Source of the DNA: Poteriospumella lacustris
Lineage: Eukaryota > Sar > Chrysophyceae > Chromulinales > Dinobryaceae
Assembly: GCA_008000375.1 (NCBI GenBank)
Contig: SMOI01000056.1
Location: 62,001 to 126,000, forward strand
Direction of reading: 5' to 3'
Length of the DNA: 64,000 bases
Below the pieces are notes generated by a model. It did no database searches and was not told where the DNA came from. It saw only the letters and a program-made list of their open reading frames with translations. The position numbers were made by a program, and so were the translations under genes. The stretch's first letter is position 1. Each line of letters starts with the position of its first letter. This document shows, piece after piece, positions 35,885-45,092 of the stretch.

Positions 35885-37798
35885 ATGTCAACCAGTTGCT
35901 CGATGTGGGCCGCCACCCTTCTTCTCTTTTGCACCATCAATTTCTTGTTGATACCCATAAACAGTTCTTCAGGCAACTCAGTTCCAAGAGTTGTTGTGAT
36001 TGGAGGTGGTCCAGCAGGATATTTCTCTGCCATTCAGTGTGCAACCGTTCTCAAAGCTTCAAATGTGCGGAGTCAAGTAAGTTTACTAACAGACTTGTTC
36101 CTGAGACATGATTGTCATTGTCATTGCTGAGTTTAGGTCATGATTCTTGAGGCTGGAAATAGCGCTTTATCGAAAGTTCTGATATCAGGAGGAGGAAGGT
36201 GTAACTTGATGCACGATCCAACGAAGCAACTGAGTCATATTCTGGAGGTAAACTTGTCTACAAACAGCGTTCATCAATGTCCTGCGCTGACAAATTGACG
36301 TTTTCAGTGCTATCCCAGAGGGAAACGCGAGATTACGGGAGCGTTTACTTCCAAATTTGGTCCAAAGGAGGTCTACAGTTGGTTTTCTCAACGGGGTTTG
36401 GAAATGAAAGTTGAACCAGACGGTCGCGTTTTCCCAGTTTCCAACAGAGCTTCCAGTGTCGTCGATCTCCTACGAATGGAGGCAAGAAACCAAAACGTCA
36501 ACGTGTTTTGTGACGTGAAAGTGAAGAGCGTTGAATGGGCGCAATCTGAAGAGCGTTTCAATGTCAAATGCGATGGTAAAGGGTTAGACAAGATGGAACA
36601 ATTCTTGGGGAATAGAGTGGAATCATCGCTGTCTTGTGACCGAATAGTGTTAGCGACAGGATCATCAAGGTAAGTATCATCAAGCGAAAGAGATCATCAT
36701 GATAGTTGTGACGTACCAAGTGTGATTGACTATAGAACTGGTTACAATATTGCGAGCAGTCTGGGTCACAAATCGATTGTTTCAGTGCCCGCGCTGTTCT
36801 CCTTTAAGATTGGTTGTCCCCAACTGGCGGACTTGGCTGGCATCTCTGTGGAGCACGCAAAAGTAAAGCTTTCTTTTCCTCCAGACTTGTCGCTGAGAGC
36901 CTTTGCCAGTGGCCTTTCTGAAGCGGAGTTCAAGTCGTCCCTATCACAACGGGGACCTCTCCTCATCACTAAGGAAGGCATCTCTGGGCCTGCCGTGTTA
37001 CGCCTATCATCATTTGCTGCGAAACTTCTGGCGAATCAAAACTATCGAGCTGAACTGGAGATCAGCTGGTTGGGCGATTTGAGCCGAGAGTCAACCGTTC
37101 GATTTCTTCTTTCCCAGAAGGATACATTGAAGTCAACTGCGATTGGCAAAGTGTTTCCTGGCATGTCCGCCCAGTTATTCAATGAAATGACGAAGGGAGA
37201 AACCGCACGCTTCTCAAAGCATTCGTTGGATATATATGGTAAAGTGGATAATAATGACGAAATTGGAGACATCGCAGGAGGCAACGTGCATGGATACAAT
37301 CCTTTGCGGCGACGGTTATGGGGATTTCTTCTGCAACGAGTTGGACTGGATCCCACCTGGAAGTGGTCAGAGATCCCTAACGCGAAGTTACAAGATTTAG
37401 CTACCGAACTTGTGGGTGGAAAGTTTGCAATCGCAGGTTACTGATATCATCGCCTGAACGAACGAAGCCCTCTTTTAACGACGACTATATCCCTGTTGTT
37501 TTAGGTCGTGGGCTATTCAGAGACGAGTTCGTGACTTGCGGCGGGGTGTGCTTAAAGGAGGTAGGTGGATATCCAAACAAAGTTTTAATGTTGTTGTTGT
37601 TATTATTGTTATTGCATTGTTCTCTTTTGTAAAAAGATCGATCTGGAGGGAATGGAGAGCAAATTACGACCGGGTTTTCATGTTGCGGGCGAAGTGCTGG
37701 ATGTGGATGGAGTGACGGGTGGGTTTAACTTTCAAAATGCATGGACGACGGGGTATGTAGCCGGTAATTCTATAGCTTCGAGCATTATATCATCTTAA
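35885..37798 (+). CDS. HI0933-family FAD-dependent oxidoreductase with signal peptide
   Basis: Join(35885..36076, 36137..36247, 36308..36669, 36736..37436, 37505..37560, 37637..37798); 527 residues, introns 60 to 76 bp. [15 protein letters not shown] at about residue 34 is the dinucleotide-binding fold; SGGGRCNL follows as in the bacterial HI0933/YhiN family. The C-terminus ([38 protein letters not shown]) is nearly diagnostic. The substrate of the family is not established. Residues 1-30 are a hydrophobic signal sequence ([16 protein letters not shown]), so the enzyme enters the secretory route. Plant homologues are plastid proteins, so plastid delivery through the ER is one reading. Two of the six exons are small (56 and 111 bp). 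Confidence 0.9.
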
Positions 37799-38192
37799 GC
37801 GTCCTACCTACCTACAGTATGTATGTACTCAAAGTTCTTCCTCTTGCACAAGTGATTTGACCGTCGTGTGTGCAACATGTAACCGTTGGGAGTTTCAATT
37901 TTCAAACAAACACGCCCAACACAACACCAAACAACAAGACGACGGAAAAGGAGCTTTTGTGAATGAAAGGAGCAACTATTCCATTTATCGCTGGACCCTG
38001 ATTGCAACACATTCGTGGGATTTCGGAAATCAGTGATATTTGTTCTTTTTGGGTGAGAAGCTTGAACCATCGGGTTGCATTTGGTGAAAAGAAACAACTC
38101 GACACCAGCTTCTGCATCCCACACCACACACGTCATCCAACATTCTCGTCCAAGTCACTCGTTAACAAAAAGCTTCGAGGCTAAATTCCAAT
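37799..38192. promoter_or_regulatory. 5' gap of the coiled-coil gene
   Basis: 394 bp with a short AAGACGACGG match at about 37937 but no long tract. Frames on either strand lack protein character. Confidence 0.35.
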
Positions 38193-40077
38193 ATGGCGAC
38201 CACCAAATCAAGAAGGGAAATTTTTGAGGAGCAGCTCCGCGATTTGCAGAAGGACATAAGTAATCTCAGCTCGAAGCTGTCGATCCCGCCCACCGTTTCA
38301 AGTACTCGTGTTGGAACGACCACCTTTTCAACAGATTCCAGAATTGATTCTTCCTCGATTTCCATAGCAAAGGTATGTCAATTCATATTCTTCAGCATCA
38401 AACCGACCAGATTCTCTTTCATTTGCATCAAACGAATGGTTTCTCTTGCAGGATCCTTCATCGAGCTTTTTGTCGGCCGCGGAAGCGAGCAATCCAGTCC
38501 CCGCATCTGAAAAAGAATCCTATTTCCGCCAGCAATTAGAAGTTTTGACTGGTGATTTGACAAAAGCCTACAAAGAGAGAGATGAGGCGAAGAGACAAGT
38601 CGAACAGGTACATGGCATGTCAACAGACGACTTGACTTTGCCTCACCTTGGTATGGCCGCTACAGCTTACTCAGGAAAATGAGGAATTGCGCAAAGGTCT
38701 TCCTGAATACGCTCGTCTCAAGGCTATGTACGAAAGCTTGAAGCAAGATCATGAAGCATTGAAGACCTCGTTGGATTCATCGGAGCGCATTCGTTTTCAA
38801 CAAAAGGAGTTGATTCAAGTGCTGCAACGCTCAAACAACATGGGTGTTGATTCTTCTGCCGCTTCCGTGCAAAGTATTTCCTCAATATCTCAAAAAGGGG
38901 ATGTTAGTTCCATGCATTCGTTGGCTGCCCTGATCGGATCCCAGCCTACAAACTCGGTCCTCTCTGGTTATCAAGGACACGGTGGTGACACTCCACAATG
39001 GTACGGCGACAGAATCTTCGGCTATAGATTGCATTCACTGACAATTTCTTTCACTGACAACGTAGGGTTTACACTTCGCCGGCTCAAAACTATGCATCAT
39101 ACGCAATCGCTGCCAATCAGGGCACATCGCAAGGGAACGGGAACGCCACCGCCATGAAGATCCGACGATCTGCCGAGAAAACGAACGTGAGCACTCGCAA
39201 ATCCAGAGTTGTTGTACCAAACAATCCACTTACTCGCAAGAAGTCGACCCCATCTGGCAAAGGTGGTGACAGTGATAAGAAGAAAAAGACCAAGAAGAAT
39301 ACCACTAAACTGTCGGCGTCGTCATCGGCCTATCAACGAATTACGCAGGATGTGCTCAACGATTCACGACCCAGCTCGTTTCAGGACATTTTATCACAAA
39401 ATCAATCTCTCCTCTCCGCGGCAAACCTGCAGCAATTACAGAACTTCCACAATTTGAATGCCTCTCCAACACCTTTCCTTCAACAAATGATGCTCAATCA
39501 ATCGGTGGCAGATCAATCAGCCGCGCTACTGGAAACCATTCAAGCACAACAGCGACAGCCAGTGTCACTTATGCAACCTGAATCGTACGGTCTGCCTCAG
39601 AATCCTGAAGTGTCCGCTGCTAGAGCAAGCGTAGCGGCAACGTTGACATCAGCGGGCAAGCCACCGCGTTATCCTGGGGCTCCGTCACTTTCTCCAGCCG
39701 TTGCGGGCACCGTTGTGCAGAATCAACCAATCACCATCCCCACTGCGACGACTCGTTACGATGTGAGTGCAAGTTATTTGAATAAACCACCAGCTCTTGA
39801 CCGAAGTCATTTATCTTCCGGAGGTGTGTCGAAGGGAAGTGCCACTGCCCGCAGTCCGTCCCCGATGGTGGTGGTGCCTAGAACGGCGAAATCAGCACCC
39901 TCTCCATCTTCTCCTGTTGCACGCCCTGCGCAATCAAGTGCCACTGGTAAATCTTCCAGTGGAAAGGGGACCAAAGCGAAGCGAAAGTCAAGCGTTGAGA
40001 CCGCAGGTCCGACCAAAGTGCTGTACCGACCACTGCCGTCACCTGTTTCAACGTTTGGTACCTCCCGACGATTGTAA
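38193..40077 (+). CDS. Coiled-coil, Ser/Pro/Gln-rich protein of unknown function (560 aa)
   Basis: Join(38193..38372, 38452..38607, 38666..39000, 39066..40077); introns 58 to 79 bp. Residues 5-35 and about 75-165 are coiled coil (heptads in EEQLRDLQKDISNLSSKL and in the block around KERDEAKRQVEQ). After residue 190 the chain is low-complexity, with a KKSTPSGKGG/KKKKTKK basic cluster near 260 and long Ser/Gln/Pro stretches to the end. No enzyme motif. It could be a cytoskeletal or centrosomal adaptor, but that is only a guess from composition. The splice at 39000/39066 joins TPQW to VYTSPAQNY and explains away an apparent separate frame at 39154. Confidence 0.65.
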
Positions 40078-40169
40078 CGACAACACGCGACCTCTTTGCA
40101 CCATTTTCACTTTATTTCGACTGATAATAATATGTATCTACAATTCGTTTTCAAGTTCACACCACTCTG

Positions 40170-41144
40170 TCAGTCGTGATGATGGATGCGAAGCTTTCCG
40201 TCTTCTTCATGAATCTCGAACAAAACAGAAGATCGCTTCTCGACATGTGGCGATTCCGACCAACTGTCCGATGATTCATACTCGTTGATTTCGCGGATAG
40301 CTTTCTTCCAGTCGTTGATGCGCCACGATGGTCGCCACTGAGTCTCTATTTTCCGACGCAATGAGTCTATGAAGGACGATGCATGAGTAAATCTCTAGTG
40401 CCGTCACCACGACATCCATTGGAACTTACTTGAGTCTTTGCCGATGCAATGACCAACGCAACTACGAATTTGGCCTACGATTCGCACAAAAACCAGCTAT
40501 CACTGTTAGATGAAAATCCCAGAGAGGCGAATGAAGGTCGCGTACCGGAAGGATCTAATGCCAGCAGCTCGATCTTACGAGAGACACTATTCCAACCGAT
40601 GAGAATGACGTTCACTGCCAAAGGCCTTGTTCCTGATCGCACATTTCGAGTACATTATTAATCGAACCGACTTCAATTAAGGACTTGAAGAGAACTTACG
40701 GGGGTCCAACGATCTTCCGTGAAACAACTCTGCAAGAGCATTTGCAACCGCCCTGACTCTTGGGGCTGTTCCACGTCCAGCATATTGTTGAAGCCAAAAC
40801 CTTCTGGTTTGATCAACAAGGTACTGCGCATCACATGCAAGACCCGAGCATATCATGATCGAGGAGTCATCAATTTTAGTCACTTTTTCAAGAAGATGGC
40901 GAGGATCAATCAAAGAGAGCTGGTTGGCCGTGTCGGGAAAGCAAACAACGGCCTTGCTCTCCTCTACAGACAGACCACAAATAACGGTGCTGCCCTGGGA
41001 TGATGCTTTCTTCGCGTAGTCAAGTTGAAGAAGACTTCCATCAGGGGAGAAGATACCATTAAATTTGTCATAAGGATGATACTTCACACCAATAACCGAA
41101 GCTACGAAAGCAAGGGACAGCAAAAAGATCCCAAAACGTATCAT
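40170..41144 (-). CDS. Proteasome alpha-subunit-like protein with N-terminal signal peptide (257 aa)
   Basis: Complement(40170..40366, 40430..40474, 40546..40632, 40700..41144); introns 63 to 71 bp, phases consistent. Residues 1-20 (IRFGIFLLSLAFVASVIG) form a clean signal peptide. From about residue 24 comes an alpha-type N-terminal helix, YDKFNGIFSPDGSLLQLDYA, like the consensus YD...FSPDG.L.QVEYA of 20S alpha subunits, then STVICGLSVEESKAVV. Exon 2 gives TRPLAVNVILIGW and LDPSG, equal to the family R-P-[FL]-x-V...G-x...DPSG region; exon 3 gives VGHCIGKDS, like A-x-x-IGK. Length is normal for an alpha subunit, which has no protease activity itself. Cytosolic proteasome subunits lack signal peptides, so this copy probably acts in an endomembrane or plastid-surrounding compartment, or has a new role. 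Confidence 0.8.
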
Positions 41145-41520
41145 TTTGCGTGATGTCCACGATCAACCCTCATGCATCAATTGAGGATACAAGTCTGTAT
41201 CGTGACAGCTCACTCACCTTGCGATGTTTTTCCATGTTATTATCATGTCGCTTCCAACTTGTTTTCGCATCCCATGCCATGGGATCGATGATGCAGGGAT
41301 GGGCCCTGATACGAAATTGAAACGCCCTTCGTCTGGAACAAACGCGGACAGAAGAGAGAGGGGAGGAAACCTGATCGTTGGATCACCATTTATTTATATT
41401 TCTTGGGCATTATTTTATTGTGAACATTTGTCGAGAAAGCATATTGGGGTTTCATTGGTTAAGGGCGTCCCCATTGGAGTCAGTCTTATTGTCATTCCAG
41501 GCGTTCCAAACGATCAAGCA
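41145..41520. promoter_or_regulatory. Divergent gap; open upstream of polymerase kappa
   Basis: 376 bp. The polymerase frame stays open for 99 codons upstream of the chosen ATG, back to 41224, but the extra residues have no family resemblance and lie in the expected promoter of two divergent genes. No trinucleotide tract seen. Confidence 0.35.
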
Positions 41521-43620
41521 ATGGACGACAGCGAAGAAGAGGACAAGGACCAGCTCCAAACAGCTGCTCCTTCCACCTTCGAGGAGCAGGGAAATAGCGG
41601 AGAGGATTATCGAAAATATTCTAACCTTTTTGTCTTTGCGGGAGGTAACAAAGCTGGCATGGAAGCTATGGATAAGGAAAAACAGGCGGAAGTCATTTAC
41701 GAAATGTCGAAAAACAGCTCCTTCTTCAAAAGAGCAAAGCAATTGGGAGAAGAAGCTGATCGCAAGGCAGAGCAGTTGCGAAAGGAATTCGACCAATTAA
41801 CGGGGGCAGCGTTGCGTAAAATGGAGTCTGCAGCACAGACAAAACTCATGGAATGCGAGAAACGACGAAGCTTCGAGAAAATATGCTGTGTCCTTGACAT
41901 GGACATGTTTTACGCCGCCGTGGAAATCAGAGATCGCCCGGAACTCAAAGATTTACCTGTGGCGGTGGGTGGCTCGGCAATGATATCCACATCGAATTAT
42001 GTCGCCAGAAAATATGGCGTCCGTGCTGCCATGCCAGGGTTCATTGCGAAGAAGCTGTGTCCTAATTTGGTATTTGTACATTGCAATTTCGACAAGTACC
42101 GCATCGTGGCTGAGCAAATACGTGGGGTTATTGGCAAAGTTGACCCGCAATATCGAAGTCACAGTTTGGATGAAGTCTACTTCGAACTCACGACCGCCGC
42201 TAAAGCTCGCTTCAGGGAATCGACTGTGGAGAATCCTGATCGAACGCCAACCATCGAAGAACTTCGAGTTCTGGCGGTACAAATTCTTCAAGAAGTACGG
42301 TCGGAAATCAAGACGATTACCAATGGATTGACTTGCTCTGCAGGAATCGCCAATAATTTTTTTCTCGCGAAGATTTGCGCCGATGTCAACAAACCCGACG
42401 GTCAATTTGAACTACCCGCCCGTCGAGAAGAAGTTATGAACTTTTTGACGACGTTGCCGACACGAAAAGTCGGTGGCATTGGCAAGGTAATGGAGAAAAT
42501 CTTGCAGAAGTTGGGTATGAACACTGTCGGAGAGATACGCCCGTTTATTCCGCATATTCTTCACTCGTTCAAACCTGCCAGCAGCGAGTTTTTGACGCGA
42601 GTTTCCATTGGTATCGCGGACAACGAAGGAAAAGAAATTTTACCGACCATACCAGATGGCGCGGTGACACGGAAATCTATTGGCTGTGAGCGTACCTACT
42701 CTGCGAAAGGCATCAGTGAGCCACACGAGTTGTATCAACGTTTACATGAGATCTGTGAACGAGTGCATGCCGACATGGTCCGTGAAAATCTGCGGGGAAA
42801 AGCGGTGACAGTGAAGGTGAAAGACATTGATTTCCATTTGCATACCAAATGCCAGTCCAGTGCTACATGGATTCAGTCGTGCGAAAGCATTGAAACGATT
42901 GCGAAGGCGATTCTGGACTCGTTTCTGCCCATTCGATTGCGGTTGTTGGGTGTTCAAGTGACCAAATTCGACAAGGCCTATGATCCACAGCGTGCAGACA
43001 AGGGCCAAACTCGGTTACAACATGCCATGTCCTCCTTTCTTCAACAGTCCCGTAGCAATGGTGATGCAAGTCATCGTCGTATCGAGAAGGGCGACCAAAA
43101 CAGTTGTCCACCATCGGACGGATGCACCCGTGAGTCCTTTGACGCAGTTGACTTGGTTGATGAGGGCGAGGAAGAGGACGAGAACGAGAACGAGGATGGG
43201 GAGGAGCATCAACAGCCTGATGATGAGAGCTTCGAAGGCTTCACCGACCGCGATATGACCTTCTTTCCCTCGGTCGACGATGGTCCGCGCGAAATGGCCG
43301 GTGCTTCACCTCACAGTATGGATAGTCACATGGTAGAGGATATCGTCGATTTGTTGAGTGACTCCGACGCCGAGGACGCTCGTACTGGAGCCGATCCCAT
43401 TGCGGAGTGTCCCGTCTGTGGTGATAAGCTATCGGGCGATGTGATGGCCATCAACGTGCACATTGATCGATGTTTGACTGTTGGGGCGGAATCGAAGAAG
43501 CGGAAGCATTTCCTCTCACTTTCCAATGAGCCAATCGACATCTCCGATCATTCTTCAAGTGCTACACTGAATGGAAAAAAGCCTGCTCGCAACATTGAAA
43601 TGTATTTTGTTCGCAAGTAA
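41521..43620 (+). CDS. POLK: DNA polymerase kappa (Y-family translesion polymerase)
   Basis: Single exon, 699 residues from the preferred ATG at 41521 (MDDSEEEDKD). The N-clasp typical of Pol kappa is present (residues about 30-115: NKAGMEAMDKEKQAEVIYEMSKNSSFFK, given here as the region 44-71). Catalytic carboxylates lie in VLDMDMFYAAVE (about 124) and SLDEVYFEL (about 215), followed by CSAGIANN and the helix-hairpin region KVGGIGKVMEK. The little finger follows to about 510. After an acidic linker there is one UBZ4 ubiquitin-binding zinc finger (CPVCGDKL...HIDRC, about 630) and a C-terminal PCNA-binding motif (NIEMYFVRK). The enzyme copies past bulky minor-groove lesions in the nucleus. No intron, unlike most neighbours. 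Confidence 0.95.
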   Translation: MDDSEEEDKDQLQTAAPSTFEEQGNSGEDYRKYSNLFVFAGGNKAGMEAMDKEKQAEVIYEMSKNSSFFKRAKQLGEEADRKAEQLRKEFDQLTGAALRKMESAAQTKLMECEKRRSFEKICCVLDMDMFYAAVEIRDRPELKDLPVAVGGSAMISTSNYVARKYGVRAAMPGFIAKKLCPNLVFVHCNFDKYRIVAEQIRGVIGKVDPQYRSHSLDEVYFELTTAAKARFRESTVENPDRTPTIEELRVLAVQILQEVRSEIKTITNGLTCSAGIANNFFLAKICADVNKPDGQFELPARREEVMNFLTTLPTRKVGGIGKVMEKILQKLGMNTVGEIRPFIPHILHSFKPASSEFLTRVSIGIADNEGKEILPTIPDGAVTRKSIGCERTYSAKGISEPHELYQRLHEICERVHADMVRENLRGKAVTVKVKDIDFHLHTKCQSSATWIQSCESIETIAKAILDSFLPIRLRLLGVQVTKFDKAYDPQRADKGQTRLQHAMSSFLQQSRSNGDASHRRIEKGDQNSCPPSDGCTRESFDAVDLVDEGEEEDENENEDGEEHQQPDDESFEGFTDRDMTFFPSVDDGPREMAGASPHSMDSHMVEDIVDLLSDSDAEDARTGADPIAECPVCGDKLSGDVMAINVHIDRCLTVGAESKKRKHFLSLSNEPIDISDHSSSATLNGKKPARNIEMYFVRK

Positions 43621-43913
43621 CGCGGGTGTCCACCGTACACCGTGTCCCAGAGTAGCCGTTTCTGTTGTCGTTTCTTTTCGCTTTCATTTCTGAACTTCTG
43701 TTGTATCTATGTATTTGTTTAGGTCATATCATCATTTTGTTAACTATTGTTGCGTACATCTTAAAGCGTCATGCATGCCTTTAGTCGGACTAACAAGGGG
43801 AAAGCCCCCACGTGGTAATGCGGAAAGGGCTACCTATACTAATACAAATGTAAATATCCCGATTGGCCGGGGAGAGGGGGGAGGAGCGGCGAGATGTCGT
43901 GTGTATCGATAGT

Positions 43914-44753
43914 TCAAGCGGCGATAACTTTGACGCACGTCGCGAAGGGGAAAATGGACGTTTCGGACAGCGGTCGGAGATTACGGACAGGTTGCGTCGG
44001 GTTCTCTGTGTATCGACCGCAGTAGAATAGCCGGGTGGCCTCGCGGGGTGCGTTGAGCCACCATTTGTTGTAGGCGACATTCTTCAGCTGGGTGGCGTTC
44101 TCCTCACCTTCTAAAGCCGCAAACACTGCATTGCCATATCCCACGTCTATTTCCACGAGCACGCCGTATTTATCGCCTGCCCGACATGTCAGACCGATCC
44201 CTTCGTAGCTGATCTTGGCAGCGGACTCCATCGCCGCCACGACGGCAGCGATCGGTAGCCCAAACGACGTGTGTACTCGGCCATCCCACACTTCGACATG
44301 TTGGAACACCTCTGGGTCGGTGAACGAAATGGGTACTTTGGTGAAGATGCGCTTCACGGGACCGTCGCCGGACGGACATTCTTCGACCGCCAATCGACAA
44401 CGGGGGGCGAAGTTGGTGAAAACATGATAGTGATACGCTACGTCCGTCTCCAGGCATCCGTCGTGAAGCGAATCAGCCAAGTGTGCAACATCAGAGAATG
44501 TTGCATCAGGTTTGGTCAGCGCCAAGGCGACCAAGCGATGGTTGCCGTTGTGCACTTGAATTCGGGGCCGCATGTCTGGACAACGAATCACGGAGAGCAT
44601 CAATGCCTCGCGATCAGGAATTCTACCACATGATTTGTTGATGAATTCAACAATGCTGTTGATGCGGCTTTGATGGCCTGGAGCCATCAACTCCTCTGCC
44701 ATCTTCGGCGCGAGAATGAAATCCCGAATCAAAATGTCATCTAAATCGCTCAT
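43914..44753 (-). CDS. Unknown protein with a GNHR-type motif (279 aa)
   Basis: Single exon from ATG at 44753 (MSDLDD); an in-frame TTG-side extension upstream is not used. No signal peptide or membrane helix. The segment RPRIQVHNGNHRLVALAL (about residues 60-77) resembles the G-x-HR motif of the ParB/sulfiredoxin fold, but the rest does not match known members. The C-terminal half is rich in beta strands (KYGVLVEIDVGYGNAVFAAL) and contains KWWLNAPREATRLFYCGRY. Moderately GC-rich. Possibly a nucleotide- or phospho-chemistry enzyme of the ParB fold, but this is weak. It is convergent with polymerase kappa and divergent from the ARM gene. Confidence 0.6.
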   Translation of the reverse strand: MSDLDDILIRDFILAPKMAEELMAPGHQSRINSIVEFINKSCGRIPDREALMLSVIRCPDMRPRIQVHNGNHRLVALALTKPDATFSDVAHLADSLHDGCLETDVAYHYHVFTNFAPRCRLAVEECPSGDGPVKRIFTKVPISFTDPEVFQHVEVWDGRVHTSFGLPIAAVVAAMESAAKISYEGIGLTCRAGDKYGVLVEIDVGYGNAVFAALEGEENATQLKNVAYNKWWLNAPREATRLFYCGRYTENPTQPVRNLRPLSETSIFPFATCVKVIAA

Positions 44754-45092
44754 GGTTACCAAACTGGAGGAAACAAAATCTTCTGAAAATATCAAACTGC
44801 TGGCCTACAAGTGTGATGGTGATCTCTTCCCATTGTTGGAGATTGGGCAGGACGGCAGGACTTCTCGAAGAAGAAGATTGTGGATTGGGGATTGGGGATA
44901 GATAGATAGCCATCATCACGCATTCGTCATCATGTCGGATCGAGACTGGGAAAAAAGCGTCTCTCCACTCTTCTGGGTGTGCTCGCCCGACCCGGACCCA
45001 TCGAAGTATTACCGCTGCTTGCCCTCAAGAAAAATAACTTCAATGACGGCTTTCTCACAACTCAAAGAATATTTTCAACGCGGCAAAAAGTT
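44754..45092. promoter_or_regulatory. Divergent gap
   Basis: 339 bp. Includes the short tandem GGATTGGGGATTGGGG and ATAGATAGATAG near 44880-44910. An ATG at 44933 opens an out-of-frame 5' reading frame (MSDRDWEK...) that could be an upstream ORF or an unrecognised first exon of the ARM gene. Confidence 0.35.

Noticed and set aside
39154-40077. Independent 307-codon gene
   Set aside because: It is the last exon of the coiled-coil gene starting at 38193, joined in phase by a 65 bp intron.
40719-41003. Plus-strand 94-codon frame opposite the proteasome-like gene
   Set aside because: Antisense shadow; the minus strand has four in-phase exons with family motifs.
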